From NCBI RefSeq assembly GCF_030272615.1, contig NC_081413.1, positions 16,624,285 through 16,688,284 of the forward strand: DNA of 64,000 bases, written 5' to 3'. Position numbers and translations under genes: made by a program. The notes below the pieces were generated by a model. That model saw only the letters and a program-made list of their open reading frames with translations, was not told the DNA's origin and made no database searches. Shown here piece by piece: positions 34,791-45,234 of the stretch (the stretch's first letter is position 1; each line of letters starts with the position of its first letter). Source of the DNA: Cryptomeria japonica (taxonomy: Eukaryota > Streptophyta > Pinopsida > Cupressales > Cupressaceae).

Positions 34791-36563
34791 CAAGGAAGAC
34801 CATCATATCTGATCAATTCCTTGCCTTGGATGATGCATCTCATCATCCAAGTCTACCAGAGAGGACTGGCCAGATGTGTCTCTTCTTGGATGAACTTTTT
34901 CAACCAAGCCATACATATATGCATATAGATATTCATTATATAGTGCCTATCAGGGATTATCATAATCCCTGAATTAGACTATGGGGATTTCCTCCCAATA
35001 GCCTCCATCATATAATCATATTATTACCATTTATTGATATACAACATTTCATAACCATTCATATTATCAATATCATTTGAATTATAATTCATATTATCCT
35101 TATTACTTAAATTATAATCTTGTGACATACAACATTATAGTAAAATTCTGTAACATACAATATTGTAATAATGATGACATAATTCTGTAACATACATATT
35201 ATAATAATCATGACATAATTTTGTAACCTAAACATTATAATAATAATGACATAACTATCCAAAACTACAAGTATATTTATATGTGTTTGTGTGGCACACA
35301 TATCCACACAGATATACATACCTGCGGCGTCTCTGCTATCTTCTCCCTTTTATATTGCCTCTGCCTACGCATTTGTAGTTCCTATCTCCTTCATATATTT
35401 CCCTTCTTATATCATATTCAGTTCAGACTTGGTATGTTAGGAAGTTTGACTTGCAACCTGTATTTTATCTCCTTCGATAATTATCAGACTTCCTCTTTCT
35501 CTCTTTTTATTTTTCTGTCTCTTTTAATAATTTGATGTGTGGGTTGAGAGAGGACTTGGTTACTCTCCCTCCTCCCCTTTTGTGGATAAAAATATTGCAA
35601 ATATATATTTACATCATGAAGGGGTTTCCTTAAGAGACATGTCTTATACCTCCCCTTAAGAAAATCTCACCTCCTTGACAATTGGTTAATCATACTAATA
35701 GTTGTTTCTTATCTTAATCAAGTGTCGCTTCATTGTGAAATTAGTTTAAATAAAAAAATTGTTGTCTATCTTAATTATCACTTAATATCATCATCGGTGC
35801 TTTAGCAATGAGAGTGGTTTCCATTATCTATTGGTGTCAAGCGTTATTTCCTTAAGCATTGATAACTCTAATTACTTTATTAGCAGCTTTACTGAACAAT
35901 GATTGGAAATAAGATGAACTTTGGATCTCAAGGGTTCTAATATCGGTGTGGCTTCCCCATTGAATACTTACATGGAGAGAAGATCACCCAATTGCCAGCG
36001 TGTGTATCCACCTAGTATCTATTTCAATTGCATCTTATCACTAGCTAATATGTGATTAGTTACGGGTTTGTAATGCATGTAGACTTAATTATTATCTCTT
36101 AATTGTATGCCACATTCATGCATCATTCTCTTAATTGATGTTCTTAGGATAAGCTCCTTCTGTAATGTTCACATTAATATTGCTGCCTTATAGAACTACT
36201 CTTGTTGACTTCTGTAATGCCACTTAATAGTTTCAAATGTTCTTCTACAGTGGTGGGTTAAGTGCTTATAAGGATTGCTTCATCCAATCGTCAGCTATCT
36301 TTGATTGTCTTCGCTATTCGTTGCAGATTATATAGCTCATGTAATGATCATTAGGAACCCTTGCTATAAGATGACCTTATCTCCTTTTGTCGTTAGAATC
36401 TTACTTACAAATTTGTCTCCATAGGAGACTTCCCAAATTTGAATGATCTCCGTAGGTAATGCTTATGGGAATAAATCTTAGAATGATTGTGTGGATCGGA
36501 ATTTGATGGTGATATCACATTGGTTTGTTGTTTTGGTCTAGAGTCCATGGTGGGGACATGACA

Positions 36564-36568
36564 GAGGG
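36564..36568. repeat. TE6 target-site duplication GAGGG, right copy
   Basis: Matches 34246-34250. Confidence 0.85.
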
Positions 36569-36771
36569 TATCAAGATAAGTTCTTATGTGATATTCTTCC
36601 AATGGATGCTCACCATATACTTCTTGATAGACCTTGGCAATTTGACAGGAAAGCCATACACAATGGTGAAAACAACTCCTACTCATTTCAGAGGATGGTG
36701 TTACATACAAAATTCAGTCTATAAATGAAGAGAAAGAGGGTAGGAGGTCAAAGAATCAGAATGTTTTAATA
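36569..36771 (+). pseudogene. TE5 protease, second part, and protease-RT junction
   Basis: Reads QDKFLCDILPMDAHHILLD then RPWQFDRKAIHNGENNSYSF, the conserved end of gypsy proteases (LLGRPWQ, with Gly now Asp). A stop near 36726 precedes the RT frame. Confidence 0.78.
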
Positions 36772-38205
36772 GTGAATGAGAAAGAGTTTATTAACACACT
36801 TGAAGAGGATAAAGGAGTGGGATTTGCACTCATAGTGACACCCAATGAAGAAAAGAAGGAGAAGAAGGTTGAAATACCACAAGAAGTGCAACAAATACTT
36901 GATAACTTTAAAAAAATTATAAGGGATGGAACACCTGCAACCTTACCACATCCTAGAGGCATTAGCCATCAAATAAAATTCATACTAGGAGTCTCTTTAC
37001 CAAACAAAGCAGCCTATAAGATGACACCTGAGCAGAACAAAGAAGTGGCAAGACAAGTGAAAGAACTCCTAGATCAAAATTTGATAAGAAAGAGTATAAG
37101 TCCTTGTGCAGTACCTGTAGTTTTAGCACCCAATAAAGGAGGCACATGGAGATTATGCACAGATTCAAGAGTCATTAATAGAATCACTATCAGGTATAGA
37201 TTTCTTATTCCAGGGATTGAGGATTTGATGGATTGTTTGGGAGGTGCAAAGTACTTCACAAAAATTGACCTCAAGAATGGTTATCACCAGATCATGATAA
37301 AAGAAGGTGATGAATGGAAAACAACCTTCAAAACAAATGAGGGTCTTTATGAGTGGCTAGTTATGCCATTTGGTCTTTCTAATGCACCAAGTACATTGAT
37401 GAGACTCATGAATGAAGTGTTGCATGATTTCATTGGTAAATTTGTAGTGGTGTACTTAGATGACATTCTAATATTCAGTAAAACTAAAGAAGAGAATTTG
37501 AAGCATCTTGAAATTGTTTTGAACAAATTATATGATGAACAACTGACAATCAATATGGAAAAGTGTGATTTTATGAAACAGGAATTGGTTTATCTTGGCT
37601 TTGTGATCTTAGGTGGAGATTTGAAAATGGATAAAACCAAGGTTGAAGCCATCACAAATTGGCCTACACCCGAATCAGCAAGTGATGTCCAAAGTTTTCA
37701 TGGCTTAGCACAGTTCTACAAGAAGTTCATCAGAGGGTTTAGTGAAATTTGTGCACCAATGCTTGATACTATAAAAGGTGGAGTTAAGGTAAAGTTTCAG
37801 TGGACAAATGCAAAAAATAAGGGGTTTGAAATTTTGAAAACCAAGGTTGTTTCTCAACCAGTGCTTATACTTCCTAGTTTTGACAAGTTATTTACTATTG
37901 AATGTGATACTAGTAATATTACAATAGGTGCAGTGTTGAGTCAGGATAATAGACCTGTAGCTTTCTTTAGTGAAAAATTGAATGATGCTAAGAAGAAGTA
38001 CTCTTCCTATGGTTTGGAACTCTATGCTTTAGTTCAAGCACTTAGAAAGTGGAGACATTATTTGCTTCCAAAGAAGTTTGTTGTTTATACGGATAATCAG
38101 GCTTTGAGTTTCTTGAATTCACAAGATAAGTTAAATCATAGGCATGTTAAATGGGTTGAGTACTTACAATCATACACTTTTACTCTTAAGCACAAGAAAA
38201 GATAA
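36772..38205 (+). CDS. TE5 reverse transcriptase and RNase H, uninterrupted
   Basis: The longest open frame in the window, 477 codons, part of a former polyprotein, so its Met is only the first after a stop. RT: PCAVPVVLAPNKGGTWRLC (residues 111-129), FTKIDLKNGYHQI with Asp166, LYEWLVMPFGLSNAPST and VVVYLDDILIFS with Asp230-231. Connection: FHGLAQFYKKFIRGFS. RNase H: ECDTS (Asp379), LELYALV (Glu416), YTDNQAL (Asp441). After the stop at 38203 the next bases still give NKVADALSRR with the last catalytic Asp. All acidic residues of both enzymes are kept. It would copy element RNA and remove the template. Confidence 0.9.
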   Translation: MNEKEFINTLEEDKGVGFALIVTPNEEKKEKKVEIPQEVQQILDNFKKIIRDGTPATLPHPRGISHQIKFILGVSLPNKAAYKMTPEQNKEVARQVKELLDQNLIRKSISPCAVPVVLAPNKGGTWRLCTDSRVINRITIRYRFLIPGIEDLMDCLGGAKYFTKIDLKNGYHQIMIKEGDEWKTTFKTNEGLYEWLVMPFGLSNAPSTLMRLMNEVLHDFIGKFVVVYLDDILIFSKTKEENLKHLEIVLNKLYDEQLTINMEKCDFMKQELVYLGFVILGGDLKMDKTKVEAITNWPTPESASDVQSFHGLAQFYKKFIRGFSEICAPMLDTIKGGVKVKFQWTNAKNKGFEILKTKVVSQPVLILPSFDKLFTIECDTSNITIGAVLSQDNRPVAFFSEKLNDAKKKYSSYGLELYALVQALRKWRHYLLPKKFVVYTDNQALSFLNSQDKLNHRHVKWVEYLQSYTFTLKHKKR

Positions 38206-39300
38206 TGCAATAAAGTTGCAGATGCTTTGAGTAGAAGGCTTCTAATAGTGTAGGAAGTACAAGTTCAGAGTATTGGCATAAAGTGCTTCAAAGGAATGTA
38301 TCCTGATGATGAAGATTTTACAGCCATCTATAAGGTTTGCCAAGTATTTGATAATTCTTTTCATAGTAAATATGTTGATTATACTTTGCAAAATGGTTTG
38401 TTGTTTAAAGGTGGGCAGCTGTGTGTTCCTAAAAGCTCAATGAGGGAGAATCTGATTCAAGAAAAGTACAATGGGTGTTTGAGTGGACATTTTGGTCTCA
38501 ACAAAACATTGGAGTTGGTGCAACGTTTCTATTATTGGCCTAAAATGTAGCAAGATGTCAGAAGGTATGTGGAGCAATGTATGGTTTGTCAGAAGGCAAA
38601 AGGTACTACTTCTAATGTTGGTCTTTATTAGCCTCTTCCAATTCCTACAAGGCCTTGGGAATGTGTTAGCATGGATTTTGTGGTAGGCTTACTTAAGACT
38701 AACGCTGGTTTTGATAGCATTTTTGTGATTGTGGATAGATTTAGTAAAATGGCACACTTTGTTCCTTGCAAAACTACACATGATGCTAGTCATATAGCCT
38801 ATTTTTTTTTCAAGGAAGTGATTAGAATCCATGGTTTACCTTCTAGCATTGTTTCTAATCGAGATGTTAAGTTTCTTCGCCATGTTTGGAAGACATTTTG
38901 GAATAGATTGGGTACTAATATTTCTTTTGGTTCATCTTATCACCCACAGACTGATGGTCAAACTAAGGTGGTCAATAGGACTCTTGGAAACCTCTTAAGG
39001 TGTTTTAACAAAGGAATATGGCCAAAGTTGGGATCAGCTCATCCATCAGGCATAATTTGCATATAATGATAATGTTAACATGTCAACTGGTAAGAGTCCC
39101 TTTGAAATTGTTTATGGTATGCACCCAAGGGGTGTCATGGAGTTAAGGGATCTTGGTAACTTGCAGCAAAAGAGTGGTACAATAGATGACATGGCTCAAT
39201 CAATGAAGGAAGTTCATGAGCAAGTGCGAAAGACTCTTCAAGATACCTCACAGAAAGTGAAACCTAGTGTGGATGCATAAAAGAGGGATGTTTAATTTTC
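38206..39300 (+). pseudogene. TE5 integrase, catalytic residues lost
   Basis: Zinc-binding part: GHFGLNKTLELVQRFYYWP, then CMVCQKAKG after a stop at 38548. Core: [20 protein letters not shown] keeps the first Asp. [12 protein letters not shown] has Asn for the second Asp. [19 protein letters not shown] has Lys for the Glu. Stops lie at 38628 and 39064. Then MSTGKSPFEIVYGMHPRG and a Gln/Lys helical stretch. D-N-K cannot support integration, so this copy could not insert itself now although its RT is intact. Confidence 0.82.
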
Positions 39301-39751
39301 AGTTGGGGAATTTGTGATGGTACATTTGAAAAAGTATAGATTGCAAAAGGGAGTTCCCAACAAGCTCCAAATGAGTTAGATAGGTCCTTGCAAGATATTG
39401 GCTAAGTATGGTTCTAATGTATATAAAATTGATTTGCCTACTGATCTTTCTTTGTCTCCTATTTTCAATGTTTCAGATTTGGTGGCATTCAAAGGTCAGC
39501 TTCCTAAGGAGGATGATATATTTTCAGATGTTCACAAGTCACTTTCAGACCTATCTTTTTCTCCTCCATATATTCCTCAAGTTGCACAAGTGTTGGATTC
39601 AAGAGTTTGCAAGAGGACTCGCCATCAAGTGTACATGGAGCATCTCATCAAGTGGAAAGATAAACCACTTTCAGAAGCCACTTGGGTAACTGAGTCTGAG
39701 TTCTCTAATTCTATAATTCCTTCTTCTTTTCTACCTCACAGAGTCACATGA
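39301..39751 (+). pseudogene. TE5 integrase C-terminus with chromodomain
   Basis: VGEFVMVHLKKYRLQKGVP and GPCKILAKYGSNVYKIDLP form the GPY/F-like integrase tail. The chromodomain follows at about 39587-39700: VAQVLDSRVCKRTRHQVYME, then LIKWKDKPLSEATWV. The aromatic cage positions correspond to Tyr in VYM, Trp in KWK and Trp in TWV. Chromodomains bind modified histone tails. The protein ends 23 bp before the LTR. Confidence 0.78.
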
Positions 39752-39773
39752 CTTCTTTGTCTTTGCGTGAGTA

Positions 39774-41738
39774 TGGTGCAGGAGCACCTAGTTTTGCTTA
39801 TACTCTCCATTTTTGTTATTTTTCATGCTTAAGTGTCTTGTTAGTTTTGAAATGTTGTAATAGGTTGTTTTGAGTCATTTCATATATTTTTGATCTTATT
39901 TTGTGCTTGAGAGATCAATTTTTGTTTTCCTAAGGTTTGAGTTATCACTTTTGTGCTCCTAGGTCAAATAAAGCTAAAAAGTGGAAAATTGCCTTATAGG
40001 CTTAGCCATGATTTGGAAAGAATTGAAACATGTTTAGAAAGTGTTTTTAATCATTCCTAGGTGATTTTGGAAGGTTGGTTGAGTTAGGTTGCTCAAATTG
40101 CCATTTGGAGCAACAAAAGTTGTCATTCCTACTTGTAAAAGTTGTCATTTTGGACACTTTTTGTAAAAAAAAGACAAAAATGCCTTATGTCCATACATGA
40201 ATTAATAACTACCTTCCAAAACTATTTATATGCCTCCCTCTTCTTTGTATAGGGTTGGCTTTTGTACTTTCTATCGTAATCAATTGAAAGAGCAAGCATT
40301 TTTCTAACTTTTCTCATGTTTTGAACTCCATTTGGATAGCAGTCTGTAGTGGGGCTTCTCTTTTCCGTACTGTACCTTTTGGAAAGTGGATTTATTGTAT
40401 ATTCAATTCTCTTTATGTAATTGGTTTGCAGGTTGTGCATTTGAAAGTTGGTTCTATAAAATTGTTTTCATTTTGCTCCTTGACTGCCCTATCAAGGGTT
40501 TTGGACTCCAAAATGCATCAAATTGTCTAAATCTAGGTTTGGGCTCCCATGGGTGGACTTAGACAAGTTGTGTTGCATATTTATAGTGTAAATATTTCAT
40601 ATTTTGGTCAGGGTTGTACAAAAGAAGTGATTTTGAGCATATGCTAGGCAAGTTGGAGATGGATTTGGCCAGCAAATGTGAACAAAGAGAAAACTTGTTT
40701 GTGCTCAAAGGCCAATTTGAGTGAGAAAACTTAAGGCAGAGGTCTGCACTAGTCTTCTTGGATTTTTAGAGGCATTTGGAGCTCCAAACAATGTTTTCTT
40801 TACCTTGCAAATGTGTTGAGTTGTAGCTGGCAGCGAGCTCCCTGTTTTGGGAATTTAATGTTTTTTTGAATCCAAATTTTCTTTATGAACATGTCCATGC
40901 CTTTGGAATCTTGTGAAAAGTGGTAACAATGTTTTTGGGAGGTTCATACATGCATTGGTGAAGTTTCCATGAAGTTCTAACCTTTCAAAGTGCAGAAAAA
41001 ATAGTGAATTGGCAGTGACAGTGCACATAACAGTTATCTTATGGTTTGTATAGCAAATGTTTGATATAATGTCATGCAGGGAAGAGTTGGAGGATGGTTC
41101 TAGATGATGTGGTAGAGGTTCTATAAGATTTTGGAGGCTTTTTTTTTGGTTTAGAAGTGACTTCTTTTGTTTCATGAGAAAACCCTCTCAAAACCTTACT
41201 TTCTTACCTAAAAATGTGGATAGTCATTATACCATCTTCTCAGGGGCTAAAACCATAAAAATCCTTGAGGTTAGACCTTTTTGACACCTTCCAAGTCAAG
41301 TTCCATGGTTTTTATGGCCATCGTTGCACTATACAAGAAAAAATCACTCCAATTAGGCCTCAGCGGGCTAGTAGCCTTTTAGCCCCGTTTTAACAAAAAA
41401 AGTTGAACCCAATTGCCTCAATGATGTTAGAACCTCCCAAACTCTTGAAGGATAGTTGAAATACACACAATGGGTCTAACTCAATCAATTTTGACAGCTA
41501 AGACATCATCTTGGGGTGTGGACCTATGGTGGAGGATTTGAGTAACATTTAGGAAATAAGCTTGAGTAAGGAAGTGTAACAACATATTAGGGTGGTTGGT
41601 TGAGAAGAGGTGTGGGTGTTGAAAATTCATATTGCAAACACTAATTGAACAAAAAGAAAAAGAATATCCTTTGGACCCTCTTGATTGATTAAACTGATTT
41701 AGAATTATTGAGCAACTTCTCACTCAATCTCCCTCTCA
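39774..41738 (+). repeat. TE5 3' LTR
   Basis: 1965 bp from TGGTGCAGG to CTCCCTCTCA. I see no clear polypurine tract in front of it. Contains a segment at about 41500-41580 missing from the 5' LTR, where short TAA-like repeats flank the gap, so the 5' copy was deleted. Confidence 0.9.
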
Positions 41739-41743
41739 CTGTG
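41739..41743. repeat. TE5 target-site duplication CTGTG, right copy
   Basis: Matches 30890-30894. Confidence 0.88.
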
Positions 41744-42683
41744 CATACTCTCCTGATCTACTCGACAATCCCTGCCTCTGACTGAATTGCCTCATCACTC
41801 TTCCAGGTAACTGTCTCTCCACATTGTAGGATTTCCTACCAATCAAGTACAGTGTCATAGATACATAAGGCAAGGCCTCTCCATCATCATCCCAAGGCTC
41901 ACACTCAATATAGGGCCTTGAAATCACTATATCTAGATCATTTAATGCCCATCACCACCACTCTAATTTCCCCAGGTGGGGCTGTCTCATCATCCCTCCA
42001 TACATATACACATAGGGATGATCCACTGCCCTAAATCTTAGACTAATAGGTCATTTCATAGGTAGGTGCTCCCATGCCCAAATATGTAGTAGAGTGATCC
42101 CAACTCCCAACGAGTGCATCTCTCGGTACACCACCTCATGCAGATCCTGATATAAATATGACAGAATGCATGGTCCCCATGCAAAGTGGGTCCCCTCAGT
42201 CACCATTTTCTCTATAACCTAGCCCCAACCCACGGCCAGTCCATGTGATCGTCGATCAAGGCATAGAAATCCCCCAACAATCCCTGATAGTACAGTTGGA
42301 AGTGGCTCATATAATGCAACTATATCCTCCCACACTATCGAGCCATGGCGAATAAACATATCCTCATCAAAAATCCGTTGCACTGCTGTTGTCCCCCATG
42401 CTCGGTCATATGTCACAAGATCCCCTCAGATAGGGATGTGTAAGATCCGCCACACATCCTCCAGTGTCGTGGTCATCTTACCCATAGCCAAGTGGAACGT
42501 GCAAGTCTCGCTATGCCACCGCTTCGCCAATGCTTTCATCAAGCTGTGATTCGTCACTGGCATATACATCACATCATACAGGCTTGTCGCTGCAATGCAA
42601 TCAAGGCCGACCTCCGTTAACCGATCTCTCATCTGTTGTGTAGCTGGATGCCTCTCCCGCATTTGTAAGATGGGAAGATACTC
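41744..42683 (-). pseudogene. Antisense plant mobile domain (PMD) gene in TE4, main part
   Basis: Starts after a likely splice acceptor (TGTGTGTGTAG, exon at 42683) with EYLPILQMRERHPATQQMRD. The family core is clear: LMKALAKRWHSETCTFHLAM, then KMTTTLEDVWRILHIPI, and later RPYIECEPWDDDGEALPYVS and VERQLPGRVMRQFSQRQGL. Stops near 42434, 42217, 42048 and 41950 fall where Arg or Gln is expected. Removing TE5 and one CTGTG continues the frame into 30889. PMD proteins (MAIN and MAIL family in Arabidopsis) act in the nucleus in silencing and genome stability, and PMD genes are also carried by plant transposable elements. Its place between integrase and PPT, antisense, matches extra ORFs reported for Tat elements. 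Confidence 0.78.
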
Positions 42684-43297
42684 CTACACACACACATCAA
42701 CCATCACCATCAGTTGTTTTGTTTCAAACTTTCTTAAGTTTAAACTTAGACTATCAACATATACTCTGATCTAGTATCTTTAGGTCTCAACAAGTAAGCA
42801 ATCATGGCACACCTAGAACACAACAAATATTTATCATAATGACCTAAGTCTCAACAAGGCTGTTATGGTTCAAAAAAACTAACCTATCCATCCATCCATC
42901 ACCAGCATCAGGAGATTATTTTTCTAATACTGGGGCATCTGTTTTTCAGACAATAGCGCTATTCTGCTAACAATCGCACTAAAACAACTACACATTAGTA
43001 CTACAAAACCAATAGCGCTAAAACCACTGCATAACAATGTTATTTCTGGGCAATAGTGCTACAAGAAGGACTCGATCGCGCTAAAACTACATTAGCGCGA
43101 AAAAAACTACTCGACTGAGCTAAACCTTGCAATCACGCTAAAACCACTATGAAATAGCGCTATAGTGGCACAAAAGCGCTAGTTTTAGTGACAACAATGC
43201 TAAAACACAGTTTTAGCGCTATTGTCTTGACTCAACTTGGACGCTTGAAAAAAGACATAAAAAATGCATGAAAAACAAAAATTCAAATTTGTGTACC
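42684..43297 (-). other. Candidate intron or leader of the antisense PMD gene, with AGCGCT array
   Basis: No open frame. At 42950-43225 the word CAATAGCGCTA and variants recur about ten times on plus, so TAGCGCTATTG on the PMD sense strand. The minus strand ends with a GT-rich tract and AG before the PMD frame at 42683. A possible donor is ATG-GTACAC at 43296. Donor choice is weak. Confidence 0.45.
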
Positions 43298-43690
43298 ATT
43301 GGTCCATAGTCATCTGGCCTTTGGAATCGATGGACTCCCTCTAACCGATGATCTGCTATAGGTACTAACATCCTGACTATTGCTCACTCTTTCAAAGAAG
43401 TCACTATCAAAGCTCTGAATCGTTGTGGAGATGGATGCAAATGACCTCATTTTTACCCCTTCACTCCCATATATACCCTTCACCCTAACCCTAATTTTAC
43501 TCCGCTCACCGTTGTGGTCCCCATGAAATTCTAGCACCTCGCATTTCTCTATTTTATCTCTGATTTCTTCTATTCTTTCACCATTATTGCTATTTTCTTC
43601 TCTTCTACCTCCCCACCAATTCTCGTTCTTTTTCGAGAGATCGCCCGATTTTTCAAAATTTTCGGCCCATCTCTCGAGGGGGCATACCAC
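43298..43690 (-). pseudogene. Candidate first exon of the antisense gene
   Basis: A 126-codon minus frame (43690-43310) beginning MVCPLERWAENFEKSGDLSK, followed by a charged Glu/Arg/Asn-rich segment and FASISTTIQSFDSDFFERV. I do not recognise it. It begins about 85 bp inside the PPT, so its promoter would lie in the 3' LTR. The frame stops just before the candidate donor, so either it is frameshifted or the exon limits differ. Confidence 0.35.
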
Positions 43691-43772
43691 CCATTAAATT
43701 AACATTTATGGGGCATATTTTTTCACACCTATTTTTCTTTCTTTGAAATGACATGATAAACCGCACCGTCTC

Positions 43773-43785
43773 AAAGAGGGGCAAT
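43773..43785 (+). other. TE4 polypurine tract
   Basis: AAAGAGGGGCAAT directly before the LTR start TGTAGTC. This shows that the LTR at 43786 is the 3' LTR of the unit to its left. Confidence 0.85.
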
Positions 43786-45234
43786 TGTAGTCACATAAAT
43801 ATGTCCATTTAATTAAATGAATATTTACTATTTATTTGATTAATAAACCCACTAGCCAACAGTTAATTAAATTAATATTTAATTAATTCATCTTCAACCA
43901 TTCTCCTATTAATTAATTAAATTATTCAATTTATTTTAATTCATTCATTAAACCAAATTCACAATCAATTAAATGAATAAATCCTATTTATTTAATTTAG
44001 TCCCCTTTCCTCTTTTAAATAAATAAATAAAACATTTATTTAAATCATTTAACTCCCCCCCACTTGCATTCTCCTACAAATGCAAGTTGCAACCACAAAT
44101 TGAAATAAATTAATTTTATTTTAATTTAAATCCTATTTTCCCTTACCCATCAAACCCACTTACAATCATAAATCCCCTTCTAGACTCTTCTAACCACTTT
44201 CTAACCATTCCTAATTAGCCTAATCCATCCCATAATTATTGTCACATTCCTAAGCAACTTGGAGTCACTTCTTAAAGCCTCCAAAGTCTTTGAAAAACAT
44301 TTAATGATTTATGTGTTCAACAAGCTAACCCCTAAAGTCTTCCAAACCACTAATGGCTCTTACATGACCGTTAATGGCTCTTACATAACCATTTATGATT
44401 AAATCCACTTGCTCCCATGGTTAGAAACTTTACCTCTAACTCAACGCTCATTTAACCCATGGGTCTCTTCAAGCATTTATTGCTTTGACCATGGTTATCC
44501 TCACCAACTCTTGCACAAGAGTTTATTTATTGGATAATGCCTTTATTCTTTCAACTCAACATTAACCTTACCTCCCAAGTTAACCCTCCAGTCATGTCAA
44601 GCATTTAATGCTTATTCCCTCTTCTCTCAACCCATGTCTTATTGACATTTGTCATCCTGGGATTGGGTTGAAAGTCCTCACATGGATCTTAAGCCCTTCA
44701 ATCCTGGCCCTTGTTGAGATTACTTAATCTCAACCATCCATTGCTCCATTTTACCTATAAATAGAGCTCATTTCTTCATAATCCAGATCTTGAAAACTTG
44801 TATGCATTTAACTTATAGTGAAATTTAGAGAGCATTTAGCATAAGCATTTACATTTACTCTTTTGGACTAAAATTAACACTAGGTTAGATAATAGTTTCA
44901 TTTTTAGCTTGTTCACATTTTCATACTTTCACAATCATATCACAATTTTGAATCTCCACAAGACTTCCATAGCAGTACAAAACTGAGAGCTACACTCATG
45001 TGGAACTTGGAGAGGAGAGGAACAAGGGAGGAGCAACTATGAGCATCTTAGTTAGCATTTGAAAGAGCATAGTTTATTTATTCTATGTTTGTATGCTTTT
45101 TATTTCATGCTCAATATCTCTCTTGATATGCCTATTTAGAATAATCTTTGGTTGCTAACACTAACATTTGCTTCTTGTGTTCTTGTGTGTGTTGCCATCA
45201 AGCCATATTTTGTAATCCTTTTTGCAGAGCATCA
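43786..45234 (+). repeat. TE4 right LTR, shared with a second unit
   Basis: 1449 bp, partner of 16322-17789. It is preceded by a PPT and followed by a PBS, so it serves as 3' LTR of TE4 and 5' LTR of another copy. It has TATAAATAGAG at 44757-44767, a good TATA box, about 480 bp before its end. Confidence 0.88.
44757..44767 (+). promoter_or_regulatory. Likely TATA box in the TE4 LTR
   Basis: CTATAAATAGAGCTCATTT; the left LTR has CATAAATAGAGCTCATTT at 17312, with the T lost. It is followed by a plausible transcription start region for the element RNA. Confidence 0.55.

Larger units (their letters stand above)
34251..36563. mobile_element. TE6: solo LTR (or very short LTR element) in TE5
   Basis: 2313 bp beginning TGTAATGTCCC and ending GGGGACATGACA, imperfect terminal inverted repeats bounded by TG and CA, with GAGGG on both sides. 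I find no PBS, PPT, internal LTR pair or gag-pol homology, so a solo LTR from recombination is the simplest call. It carries a 61-bp tandem array near one end and TATATA tracts. Strand cannot be set. A DNA transposon is less likely given the 5-bp TSD and TG-CA ends. Confidence 0.72.
30895..41738 (+). mobile_element. TE5: chromodomain Ty3/gypsy element (chromovirus) nested in TE4
   Basis: LTRs of 1889 and 1965 bp, initiator-Met-type PBS, gag, protease, RT-RNase H, integrase and a C-terminal chromodomain on plus, flanked by CTGTG. Removing TE6 leaves about 8.5 kb. LTR samples differ at 5-6% of sites, and the left LTR lacks about 85 bp present at 41500-41580. The RT-RNase H frame is open for 477 codons, but gag, protease and integrase are broken. 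The chromodomain places it among the chromoviruses, which often use it to target chromatin. Confidence 0.9.
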
